NCBI GenBank assembly: GCA_030248215.1
Contig: JASANG010002238.1
Span: forward strand, 40,115 to 104,114
Length of the DNA stretch: 64,000 nucleotides
Direction of reading: 5' to 3'
From: Enoplolaimus lenunculus
Taxonomy: Eukaryota > Nematoda > Enoplea > Enoplida > Thoracostomopsidae
The notes beneath the pieces were generated by a model. The model was not told the origin of the DNA. It saw nothing but the letters and a program-made list of their open reading frames with translations, and made no database searches. The position numbers and the translations under genes were made by a program. This document shows, piece by piece, positions 1 through 9,777 of the stretch (the first letter of the stretch is position 1; each line of letters starts with the position of its first letter).

Positions 1-329
1 ACGGAAACAAACGGTTTTTCTGGTGTTTGAGAAAACTTTTTATATTAATGCAGCAAATAACTTGTATTACAGCAAAAAACCTCTCGAAAAACGGCAAGAA
101 TTGAGAGTTTTCAAGCCTTCCATTCAGAACAAGTTTCCATCAATTTCAGCGGTGTTGATTTTTACTAGATTTTGTAATACCGGTTTGATTGGATATACCA
201 GACGTTTTTGCTACTTGGGTTCGCTGTAGCCATCACAGAGTTGAATTTAAGAAGCAGTCGTATTTTTTTTGCTTCAGCTGAGGCCTAACTTTACTAATGA
301 TGTTTTTGCGGATAAATCCTACGTGTTTG

Positions 330-684
330 CAGGGTGCAACCGGAGGTGAGAAAACCGGATCCGCACAAGTGAGTTAAAACTTCGGGTGAAGTAAAATTAT
401 TTAATAAAGTTAGCTTTCATTTTGTCAATTTTAACGAAATATTAGAATTTTATAAACAATAATTAGTTCAAGTCTTCCAATTTGAAAATTCTCGGCAGCG
501 TATCCTTCAATATTACCCCCAAAATGCAAACTAGCTTGTCAAGTCTCAAGTGGTACAAGATTAATAAAAGCTCGAACAATTTTGCAGCCGAATTGTCGGA
601 ACTCCGTAACAAAAAATCTACCATAATTGGAGGTCGATTTTTTGCTGGAGCCCAAGACGCAGGCAGAATTCCGGTTGTGTCCTG
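330..684. mobile_element. small hAT-like non-autonomous element
   Basis: The left end reads CAGGGTGCAACCGGA and the right end is the inverse, TCCGGTTGTGTCCTG. These ends match those of the better-preserved copy at 38516-38902. The interior has no coding capacity. Flanking 8-mers do not match, so the target duplication is lost or the ends are slightly misplaced. Confidence 0.5.
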
Positions 685-1068
685 CTTCATTAATCTTAAA
701 ATGATTGCTGTATAAATAATGTGTCTTAGTTTTGCTGTTCTGTTTAATCCAAAATTCCCAGCTGTGTGTATAACGCGTTAATCTTGAACTATAAACTTCG
801 GACTTTAGCGAACGAGAATCTTACAAGTTTACGGCTAACTGGCTGGCAGATGTTGTTTTTCAGACATTTGTCATTTTGGATTGTGTTTCCTATTGTGATG
901 CGTAGCGAAGTCTTGATTTGAGTAAAATTGTCATGTGGTTTTCTTAGTATCAATTTAGCATCAGATTTAGCACCCATCAACGTCATTGCTTTTGTTGATG
1001 TTGTAGTACATGTGTTTCAAATTTTGCGTTTTTTCCTTTTTGATATAATTTTTTCAAAATATATGTAG

Positions 1069-1435
1069 CAGGGTACAATTGGAGGTGAAAATACTGGAGC
1101 CGGAGCCAGAGCTCAATCAAACATGCCGGAGCCAGAGCCAGACGTAAAGCTGGAGGTGAGGCGAAATTAGGTAGTTAAAATGGTGTTTAATTTGTTAATG
1201 TTAACAAATATCTGTAATGCGTTGGTTATCGTTTGGTTTTAATAGGCTTTTTTTCCGAAATCTCGGCAAACTTTTGCTTAAAATTGCGCCAACAGTTAAA
1301 GCGCAATGCGCGAAACAGGCAAAGTTTCACTGCTCAAATTGCCGGAACTTCCGGAAAAATTCTACCTTAGCCGGAGCCGGAGGTCGATTTTCTGCCGTAG
1401 CCAAAGCCAGGATGCAGATCTCCTGTTGTACCCTG
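1069..1435. mobile_element. small hAT-like non-autonomous element
   Basis: It starts CAGGGTACAA and ends TTGTACCCTG, giving 10-bp perfect inverted ends over about 367 bp. The interior has GCCGGAGCC-type runs. It is a diverged relative of the elements at 330-684 and 38516-38902. No clear target duplication was seen. Confidence 0.5.
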
Positions 1436-1682
1436 AAGTAGTTAATTTAACTAGCTACTATCGAGTCAAACCAGAACTTTTGGCATGGCCGTGCAGCTCA
1501 GTACTTTGAACCGTGCACCCGTAATCCGTCTTCGTTTGTCCGTACTCCACTGCATCCGTAGTGAAAATTTTGTCGCAGGGTTTTGTACGATACTGCACTA
1601 ACCTAAATTGACCTTTAATGGAACGGAGATATGCACCAATGGTTTTCAAACAAATTGTTAATTTTTAAGTTGCGAACCTTGT

Positions 1683-2248
1683 GCGGGTTTCGCGTTATAA
1701 CAGGGGCAGCCCGGAACACGTTTTGTCCCATGTTGATTCGATGTCAAGATCAAATTTTGCGACCTACTTAAATATCGGGTAATACGACAAACTGCGAATG
1801 TCACATGATATTGTCTTACAAATCACTGATCTCAAACAATCGTCGTATACAAATAGCCATGTGTCATATGATACCACGGGACATTTATGCGAATATCACA
1901 TGATATTACAAATTTTCGCTACATATCATATGATACCATGCAGGACAATGTAATTTGTACTCTCTACAAAATAAAATGTTAGATTCATGTTGCATTAAAT
2001 GCGTACTGGACAAGCATGCTTGTTTAACAGAACTTTGCAGACATTTTAAAACATGTGATACTGACAGACAATATTTCGAATATCATATGCTACTGCAATA
2101 TATACAAACAGTAGATGTCACATCAGGATAGCAGACAATTCAAATTTTTTGAATTTGATATCAGCAACAGACAAAATGTTAGCCGCTTTTGTAATAGGGA
2201 CAAAACGCGTTCCCCGCTGCCCGGTTAACGTTAACCTCGCATTAGCCT
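1683..2248. repeat. inverted-repeat (foldback) element
   Basis: The left arm (about 1683-1732), read on the minus strand, gives GGGACAAAACGTGTTCC followed by a GCTGCCC motif. The right arm (about 2197-2248) reads GGGACAAAACGCGTTCC followed by GCTGCCC. Between them the motif TATCACATGATA and its variants recur several times. It is probably a MITE; superfamily not assigned. Confidence 0.45.
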
Positions 2249-2571
2249 ATTTATTAATACCAGGTGCGGAACGTTTTCTGCGGAACTGCAATAGAGTAAA
2301 CTTAAGCTTTAGACTAAATTTTAGCTTAGGCTTAGAATTTGCTTAGGTATATATGAGCTCATTTTTACGCTTAGGGTTAGGAATATGCTTATGCTACTGT
2401 TACAGTCCTGTTCTATACGTTGGCCTGAATTTTTAGGACATTTTGAAACGTTAAATATTGAAAATTAGGTAAAGTTTGCCAAGGCTGACCTTTTTAATGC
2501 TGGCAAATTTTGTTGCGTATATATTTTGTGATCCGAATATAAACTGTGCGTTTTCATAGTGATCCTAAAAA

Positions 2572-2577
2572 TTTATT
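2572..2577 (-). terminator. poly(A) signal of the GPCR gene
   Basis: The plus strand reads TTTATT, which is AATAAA on the minus strand, about 43 bases past the GPCR stop codon. Position and strand fit a short 3' UTR. Confidence 0.5.
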
Positions 2578-2619
2578 TAAAAATTCTCGTGCTACAGATG
2601 CGAGTTATTGCATTTCACC

Positions 2620-4653
2620 TCAATGCTCAATCCCAGGCACTGCAGTAGTTTCAAAATCCAGTTCTGCAACTACACTAATTTCATCGTTGTTCAAATTTGT
2701 TCCCAAACCGTGTGATCGTTCTGTTTCATCCGGCCCTGGCGCTTTGCCTATTTGATCTTTGCCGACTAACTGCGGGGCTGGTAGAGTCATTAGAAGATGC
2801 ATTTGAACTGGAAGAGCTCGCCACAATCCTGCATTATGCCGTCGATGTTTGCCCACAAGCCTACAAATCATTTCACCCATTTCTCGGCGTAATGAAGAAT
2901 TAAATACAAGATACACCAATAAGTTGATACAGTTGTTGATAAAAAATAACGTGGTTACAATGAAACCAACCCAGAGCGATTCGGTGTACGCTGTGTATGC
3001 AAGACATTGCCATGCGATCCAAGTTAGCGCAAATATAAGCGAAACCGAAAAAAATTGTAAAAATAGTCTAATTTCACGTTTAGAAATGTTTAGCAAAGAC
3101 GGTATACTGCTATGTCGCCCGCGAGGGACAAATATGCTAGCAGTATTATAGTATAAATTGATCAAAATCGACGGGGTTGTGTGCCCTGTTGCGTGGCGGC
3201 CCGGTTTACCAGTAGCATAGCGTGGCGAAATTTTCGCCAACGGTGGCGGTGGTGAAGGTGAAGAAATAGCGAAGCAGCTTGCTTGGCCATCTTTAATATT
3301 TGACAAATGAGCGTTAAGATTGATGCCGCGTTCTTTTTGCAGTGGTGATTTTTGATCGGTCAAATTTCGTGCTGTTGAATAACACGCATTCTCATTGGAC
3401 ATCGTTCGCCGAATCGTATCACGTCTGCGGTTTGCTGTGGATCGACTGCGTGTTAATCGTTGTTGTTGATGTTGCTGCTGCTGCTGCTGCTGTTGTTGTT
3501 GTTGTTGTTGTTGTTGTTGTCGGTCTTGTCGTTGTTGCTTCGATTCTGATGAAGGTTGATTTTGCTTATGACATTGTATTAGACGATTTTGATAGCGGTG
3601 TTGTTTTTGTTTTCGCTGTGATTGTTGTAATTGTTGAAATTGTTGTTGTGGTTGTTGCTGCGATTGTTGTAGTTGCTGTGGGTGATGATGTTGTGGTTGA
3701 CGCTGTAGCTCTTGTTGCTGTGACAGTTGTTGGTGTACTTTTCGTTGCTTCTGCTTAAGTGGAGATTGTGTTTGCTCTTTTTTTACTTGTTTGCTACCTT
3801 TAAAAGAAGCATCTAATCGATTCTGCTCAGTATTATTCTGTTGTATTCCTCGTTCTTGTTGTTGTAGTTGTTGTCGCCGCTGCGAAATATTTCTAATCGT
3901 CTGAAGTCGTATATGTCGTTGAATAGCGTTCAAGCGACGCGATTTTCGATATCGCATAACAATAAGTCGACTACGCCGAACCCTGTGTATAATTGCCCCG
4001 TAACAAAAAATCATTATACCGATGCAGATTGCGTTAACAACTAAGTCGACCCATTGGTAAGCAGTATCTTCTTTGATGTACATAGCTACATAAATAAAAT
4101 GATTATAAACAATTCGACAGCACGGAAATAGCCCAGGGCTCGCTAAAACAAGACCTGTGGCGTGCAAAACGCCTATTTGTAAGCTTATTTTCGTTTTCGA
4201 ATAACATTGGGAATATTTGCTTGCTCGACATATGCTAACGTATCGGTTAATTGCCATTGCACCTAAATGTAGTACTCCACTGTACCACGCCGCGTCATAA
4301 ACTGTAATCCAGCTTGAATTGGCCAAACTGTCAGCCAATAAGAATTCGGAATGCAATAGAGTCGATACTACAAGTATAGCAACGCTAATAATTAGCATTA
4401 AAATATCGCAACATGATAGGCTAGCGATTAGCCAATAAGAAGTAGCCGAGCGCATTTTTTTCGATCGTCCAATGGTCAGGATTAGCAGTAAATTTGCGGT
4501 AAGGCCGAATAACGATATAAACGTCCATACTGATGCAACGAAAATGTCATAGTTTGGTGGCGGCGTGAGGATGAAAGTTAAATTAGTTGAATTCGAGTGG
4601 AAGTAAACCTTAATCACTGGTTGATTAATAGTAGTCCATATTTCGAACGCCAT
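2620..4653 (-). CDS. rhodopsin-like GPCR with long polyQ third intracellular loop
   Basis: A single exon of 677 residues beginning with ATG. Seven hydrophobic segments fit TM1 about 37-62 (Asn54), TM2 72-98 (Asp83), TM3 115-142 ending in AINRY (an NRY variant of DRY), TM4 158-180, TM5 201-225, TM6 528-549 (TWIAW) and TM7 564-585, where NLLVY replaces NPxxY. N-glycosylation sites lie in the N-terminus (NST, NLT). The loop between TM5 and TM6 is about 300 residues, very rich in Gln, Arg and Ser, with a pure Gln run near residues 378-394. The TM3 cysteine typical of class A is absent. Sequence around NRY resembles nematode Srx/Srsx-type receptors, but the ligand is unknown. Being intronless, it could be a retrocopy-derived gene; the frame is intact and a poly(A) signal follows. 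Confidence 0.85.
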   Translation of the reverse strand: MAFEIWTTINQPVIKVYFHSNSTNLTFILTPPPNYDIFVASVWTFISLFGLTANLLLILTIGRSKKMRSATSYWLIASLSCCDILMLIISVAILVVSTLLHSEFLLADSLANSSWITVYDAAWYSGVLHLGAMAINRYVSICRASKYSQCYSKTKISLQIGVLHATGLVLASPGLFPCCRIVYNHFIYVAMYIKEDTAYQWVDLVVNAICIGIMIFCYGAIIHRVRRSRLIVMRYRKSRRLNAIQRHIRLQTIRNISQRRQQLQQQERGIQQNNTEQNRLDASFKGSKQVKKEQTQSPLKQKQRKVHQQLSQQQELQRQPQHHHPQQLQQSQQQPQQQFQQLQQSQRKQKQHRYQNRLIQCHKQNQPSSESKQQRQDRQQQQQQQQQQQQQQQQHQQQRLTRSRSTANRRRDTIRRTMSNENACYSTARNLTDQKSPLQKERGINLNAHLSNIKDGQASCFAISSPSPPPPLAKISPRYATGKPGRHATGHTTPSILINLYYNTASIFVPRGRHSSIPSLLNISKREIRLFLQFFSVSLIFALTWIAWQCLAYTAYTESLWVGFIVTTLFFINNCINLLVYLVFNSSLRREMGEMICRLVGKHRRHNAGLWRALPVQMHLLMTLPAPQLVGKDQIGKAPGPDETERSHGLGTNLNNDEISVVAELDFETTAVPGIEH
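3472..3520. repeat. CAG/CAA trinucleotide run (polyQ)
   Basis: About 16 CTG/TTG triplets on the plus strand encode the pure Gln run of the GPCR loop on the minus strand. Mixed CAA and CAG codons would slow repeat expansion. Further impure Gln-coding stretches flank it at about 3600-3900. Confidence 0.9.
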
Positions 4654-5135
4654 TCTAGTGCCTTAATATGGTATACTGAAAGTGAAGTGATAAATTTTTG
4701 TAGCCTACCAAAGAGCCGATACAGGATACAGGGGAACATTCGAATTAAATATAACTGCAGTGATCAATTTAAATTGTTTAAAGGGGGTGCTTTTGCGAAC
4801 CGCTCGAGGAAGTAGGACAATCAAGCTCATAAGAGAAACCAAGAAAACAGAAAATTATGAAAGTTATTCTGCACACAATACCGGTGGTGACAAGTCTGAT
4901 TAGGTAGTTACCCCTGTTTTAGCAGTATTCTGTTGATTAATGTGCTACCAAGTTTTCGTTTCCTCTCGTAAGCTCGATTGTTCAATACTTACTTTTTCGA
5001 GTTTTTAAGCTCATACCTTTAAAAATCCGTTTCGTCATTGTAGTACATATAGCTTGAAGGTATTAATAAAAATAAATTTCAAGCTGTAATATTGTAGCTA
5101 CCGCCCTGTGTTACAGGTCATGCACGTTGCGGCCC

Positions 5136-5314
5136 ATGTTACTTTAAGGGGCGTCCAAGTTTCTGGTGGGTATATAAAAGAGTGGGTTTGGATTCTATAT
5201 TACAATTTTTTTGCTTAGACTTAAGCTGAGGCTTAGGCTTAGGAACTCATTTTTGCAACGCTAAGGCTTAGGCTTAGGAATACGCTTAATCTACTGTGCC
5301 CCTTAAAGTGACAT
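5136..5314. mobile_element. TIR element carrying TTAGGC runs
   Basis: The ends are inverted: left ATGTTACTTTAAGGGG, right CCCCTTAAAGTGACAT. Inside are several TTAGGC units, the nematode telomere repeat, mixed with TTAGAC and TTAAGC variants. The same architecture recurs at 17253-17397 and 31870-32039. Confidence 0.6.
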
Positions 5315-6801
5315 TGGCGCAACTTGCGATAACGCTTGGATTGAGTTGCTTTGTTAATTTTACCACAGGAAGCGGTTTTATAGACAGCAATTGAAAAATT
5401 TTCCATTACAATAGTAGTTATCTGATTGTTTGGCCAATATGATACTGCTTAAACGCTGGCGAAAATACGAACAAGCCTGTTCTCAGCTTGAGCTTTAATT
5501 CTGCCCATTTATTGCACTAGACACTCAAAGATTTTGTCAAACAACCCTCCCATTATGATACACTTTCGTTGCTTGAAGGAATAACGACTTTGACAAATCT
5601 ATTTCTCTTAATAATTTGTTGCCTGCTTTAGTGTGACATAAAAATAGATATAAAAAACTCTCAATCTGGGTAATTGATGTAACCCTTCAGCAACGAACAA
5701 TTTCAGGCCTAAACAAATGCCATAACATTTTTGAGACCATTGACTATTTATATAAAGCATACTGACATTTCAAAATTCCTCACGGTCGGTGCTTAAATAT
5801 TCCAAAAAAATAAATTCAAATCTTTGTATTCTTTTATACATAGTGGTCTTCATTAAACGCAAAAAAGTCTATCAGAAATGTTTACAGCGATAGTGAGGCC
5901 GGACGACACAACAAAGCACAGCGGAGCAGTTTATATGAGAATAAACGACAACTAGACTCGCGAGTGCTCTTCCAAACTCTAGATAGCTACAGGCAATAGT
6001 CGTCCCAAGCTATAATGACAAACTGATAAATCATTATTTATGCGGACTTTGGGGACATACGCACTAAGTTTGTGTTTTCGGCCTTACAGAATGAACATGC
6101 TCAAGTTTTTTTCAACAGGGAATGCGTTTATATTGTTTGCAAAGGCGTAGCAGTAAATCGTTAAGGGTCAAATCCCTGTTGACAATTTTTAGTACCCAGT
6201 AGTTGTTAGAATCTTGTTCAGTTGGTAACACACGAAACCATCCTTCGAAATTTTTCAAAACGTATATAACCGCGTTCTAAAATCATTACCACGCCTGATG
6301 TTTGTCAGTTAACATTCATGCACTTTTTCTACTTAACCTGAAAGGTACAAATTTTCATTCATGGATAATGATAAGCAAAAGTGCATACAACGGAACGGAC
6401 AGAGAGGATATCGGTTCTTAGGAAATTTCTGATGCTATAAAATGCAATTTTAACACCTTTAGAATAAACTACTGGAGCCTAGAGGTCAAAAAACATTGTG
6501 CTACGCATGAGTTTATACCATCCTAAACCTAAATATATACTGGCTAAGGAAACTGTATCTGATAGAAAATTAAAAATGTATTGCCAGTGCCTTAGTGTTT
6601 TCAATTTGTGAAAAACTTTAGCGTGAACCAAAAATATAATAATCTTCCAAGGCGGAATAAAAGAGGTTGCATGTTTAGCTTAGTTGTCAGCATTAAAACT
6701 TTGTCGCGATTGACATTGTTAAAGTTTAAAATAGCAGATTTTGATGATAATATACAAAAATTTGTCAACATTTTGTATTAATATTTGCCATAAAAATTTA
6801 A

Positions 6802-7074
6802 GCCATATTCACACGTGCCATTTTTTGCTGCGAGAACTCGCAACTTCAAATTGTACTTGCAAGATTTGTCTAAAATCCCGTTCGAAAAACTTACAGCTGC
6901 AAATAATTCGTTAAAAATCATAGCTAGAAATTTAGTTTATGTGTGTGAATAACCAAGCAAGTTCCCTGAATTTATTGAAGCCACTTTCTCATTGGCTGAT
7001 GAAAAATTGTATGTTCTACGTGCAATTTGCAGCTGCAAGTTCTCGCAGTAAAAACTTACACGTGTGAATAGGGC
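6802..7074. mobile_element. MITE with TTAA target duplication
   Basis: TTAA stands directly outside both ends (6798-6801 and 7075-7078). The left end reads GCCATATTCACACGTG and the right CACGTGTGAATAGGGC. The inverted similarity extends about 60 bp inward through TGCGAGAACT and CAAATTG. No coding capacity. TTAA duplication is the hallmark of piggyBac-type transposition, so a piggyBac-mobilised MITE is likely. Confidence 0.7.
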
Positions 7075-7143
7075 TTAAGAAATTAACCGAATTAAAACAT
7101 TTATCCTAACGATACAGAGAAAATATCTGAACAACGCAACTTA

Positions 7144-7571
7144 TGGGTCATCCACGTTAAAATGCACACGCGTATGTAAAAAAATGTTCCACCTACCCAA
7201 TTGGGAATAGTAATAGGTGTAGATAGCTAGTATTAATTGTCCAGACTCTGCCGGAGGGACTCCGGACAAATATATGTTGTCTGTCTGATGTCAGAACATT
7301 TACAACGTCTTACGTTATGAAACGCGCACACATAGAAACACGCACATCATTCATCGCAAAAAATTAGTCCCTTCAGAGTGACCATGGACAACAACAGTTC
7401 CTGATAACACGAGTAAATAGACATGCCTAGAGCACATTCTTTGTCTAAAGTTTCAGACGACATATTGACATCTCAGACAGTTAATACAGAGAGTGGGTAG
7501 GGACAACGCGGGTGCCCAAAACGGAGGGACATTTTGTACAAACGTGCGTGTATTTTAACGCGGATGACCCA
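7144..7571. mobile_element. MITE with TTA target duplication
   Basis: Both ends are flanked by TTA (7141-7143 and 7572-7574). The left end is TGGGTCATCCACGTTAAAAT; the right end is its inverse with a few changes, extending about 45 bp. A 3-bp T(A/T)A duplication is typical of PIF/Harbinger elements, so this is probably a Harbinger-type MITE of 428 bp. Confidence 0.65.
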
Positions 7572-9777
7572 TTAATACGCAAAAAATTGTGAATATTAAT
7601 TTTGCAAGTGTAACCGAAGGAACTTTTGTTAAGAACGTCGTGTGCAGTTAAATTTAAATTTAATGACTTCAAACATTTTTTGATTTTTATACATCCATGT
7701 CCTGTTTTACGTTTCCGATATTTTGATCACTATCCGTTGCCGTTTTTGATATTTCTTACTATCGTTTTTCTGATTAAATGTAAATTAAATTTTTAAATAG
7801 AAAAACTATTTTCGCTGGATTATGTTGAAACTTGAACAAAGTCCACGTCAAAGTGCTCCGATAGATTAAAACTTAAAAGTGGGCGCAACTTATTTGTCAT
7901 CAGTGTATTGGAGCAAAACTACTTTACTCTGATGATACCGAATTTCAATTATTCTCAAGTACTGCGGATGAAAATTAGTTTGTATTATATAGCTTTGTCG
8001 CTCAATCTCATCATGTAAGGTAAATACTGCAGCGTTTGTGTTAATTTGCGACTTGAATTTGACCTTTATATCAAAATAAAAATAAGTAATTATGCAACAT
8101 CTCTTCTTGACAAAAACGATATCATACAAGCGTGACCCCATGTTTTGAAAAATTTGTCTAATTTCCTCTATAAATCTTATCTGTCTGTTCTACGAGTAAT
8201 ACCAGGTTGCGGATTTGGAAAAAATAACCGCAATTGCATTATATCTGCAACACAGGAAATGCCAGTAATTGTGCCCGGGCGCTAATTCAACAAATAGAAG
8301 AGTAGTATCGGACACTGATTGATACAGTCTAACATCATCCTTCAGTGAACCCATCTAAAAACAAACTGACTTAACAAAATGTGTCCAGACAAGGCTAACC
8401 ATTCCAAAACGTGCAAATTTTTGCAGCGAAAACTTGGTGCAGGAAAAATTTACACTGCTGAATTTGATGCAACTGTTTTTTGTTCGACTTTCCGAGCTGT
8501 AAATTAGCTTTTCGGGATATATGCTAAAATTAAAGCGTAAACTGTAATCATGTAGCCAAAATTTGTAGCTGCACTGGCGTGGCGGAACAGATTTCGTACG
8601 TCCTTAACAAGAACTTAAACTTAATATATAAAATAAAGTTTGAACACGAAAAATTCTTTATCTTGTGCTATCCGTAGTACGGAATGAAGCAAAATGATAG
8701 AAACTTTTTGCTGTATTGTTATGATTTAAAATATCAGTTCTAAAACCTCAATATAATAGTCGTGTCAGATTGAATTAGTTTCAAACGCTTGTTTCTTGAC
8801 CACCTAAAGCAGTTCTGTGGGGAAAAACTGGCGAACATAAATTTTCTCTTGGAATTCGGACCATGAAACAGTGAAAAAGTTGCCGGATAACTTACAGATC
8901 ATATGGTTTATTATAAAACTGTTATTTTTGTAAGGTTTGTTCTTAATTAGCTACAATGAAAATACTTGGCAATGCTTTATGCGTTAATGGTAGTCTCCTA
9001 ATTTTCGCAAATGTGTCAATCGTTTGGGAATTGTAAGTTGACAACACACTGAAGCACTAAGCATTATGAAAGATTCAAGCTATAAAATTTCAATCAGGGT
9101 TGGGCAGCGTAAAAATCAATGGAATAACTGTTGTTTTGAGGTTTTTCCATTTTTTCCAAGTGGTAGAAAAACAAAAAAACGAAAAAAAAACAATATTATT
9201 AATCCCGGTAAATTACTCGCAAAACAGCGACAAAACATCGCGGAAGTCCCTAAGAAATTTGTTTTTCTCACGCTCCCGTTATGAATGATTTTTATGTTCA
9301 AGTTTGTTTTGTACGTTCGTGCTTTAACGCAAGCCCCTCTGGAAGTGATGGAGGTAAACTCATAAAACTACAGTTTCTGTTTACAGCTTTTTGCCGGGCT
9401 CAACCTATCAAATTTGTCGCTATCATAGCTGAAATATGCATCTTTTTAGGTAAATAGCAGCTCTGTAGTATGTACAGCATGCTTAGCCTCATGCGTTATC
9501 AAATGTTGATACATAACAAAATAGTCATTTGATTCTCGTAATTTCATCAATAGACAAATCGTTCATTAACGTTGTTGCATTTGTGGAAGCATTAGTATAT
9601 CATTTTAAACACATAATTCAGCCTTAGGATTGTGCTATACTTTTTACGGAGCCGAACGCGTTTTTTAATAAGTTTTACTGTGCCGCGCGGCGGTGTGCGG
9701 CAAAATTTTTACTATGCCGCGCGCTGGCTGCCTGGCGTTATATTCTGCAATTTTAAATCATTTGAACAAATAAAAGC

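Larger units (their letters stand above)
1..2571. other. intergenic, repeat-rich
   Basis: No supportable gene was found here. Open frames are short and often begin at non-ATG codons. The stretch holds two small hAT-like elements (330-684 and 1069-1435), an inverted-repeat element (1683-2248) and a TTAGGC-containing patch around 2300-2390. The GPCR poly(A) signal lies at its right edge. Confidence 0.6.
4654..9777. other. intergenic, MITE-rich
   Basis: No gene recognised between the GPCR and the cuticlin gene. It contains a TTAGGC-bearing TIR element (5136-5314) and two well-bounded MITEs (6802-7074 and 7144-7571). The remainder is AT-rich without clear structure. Short open frames at 7481-7672 and 7890-8141 show no recognisable domain and the first lies in a MITE end. 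Confidence 0.6.

Noticed and set aside
3342-3758. Val/Ala-rich 138-codon plus-strand frame
   Set aside because: It is the complement of the polyQ loop of the GPCR.
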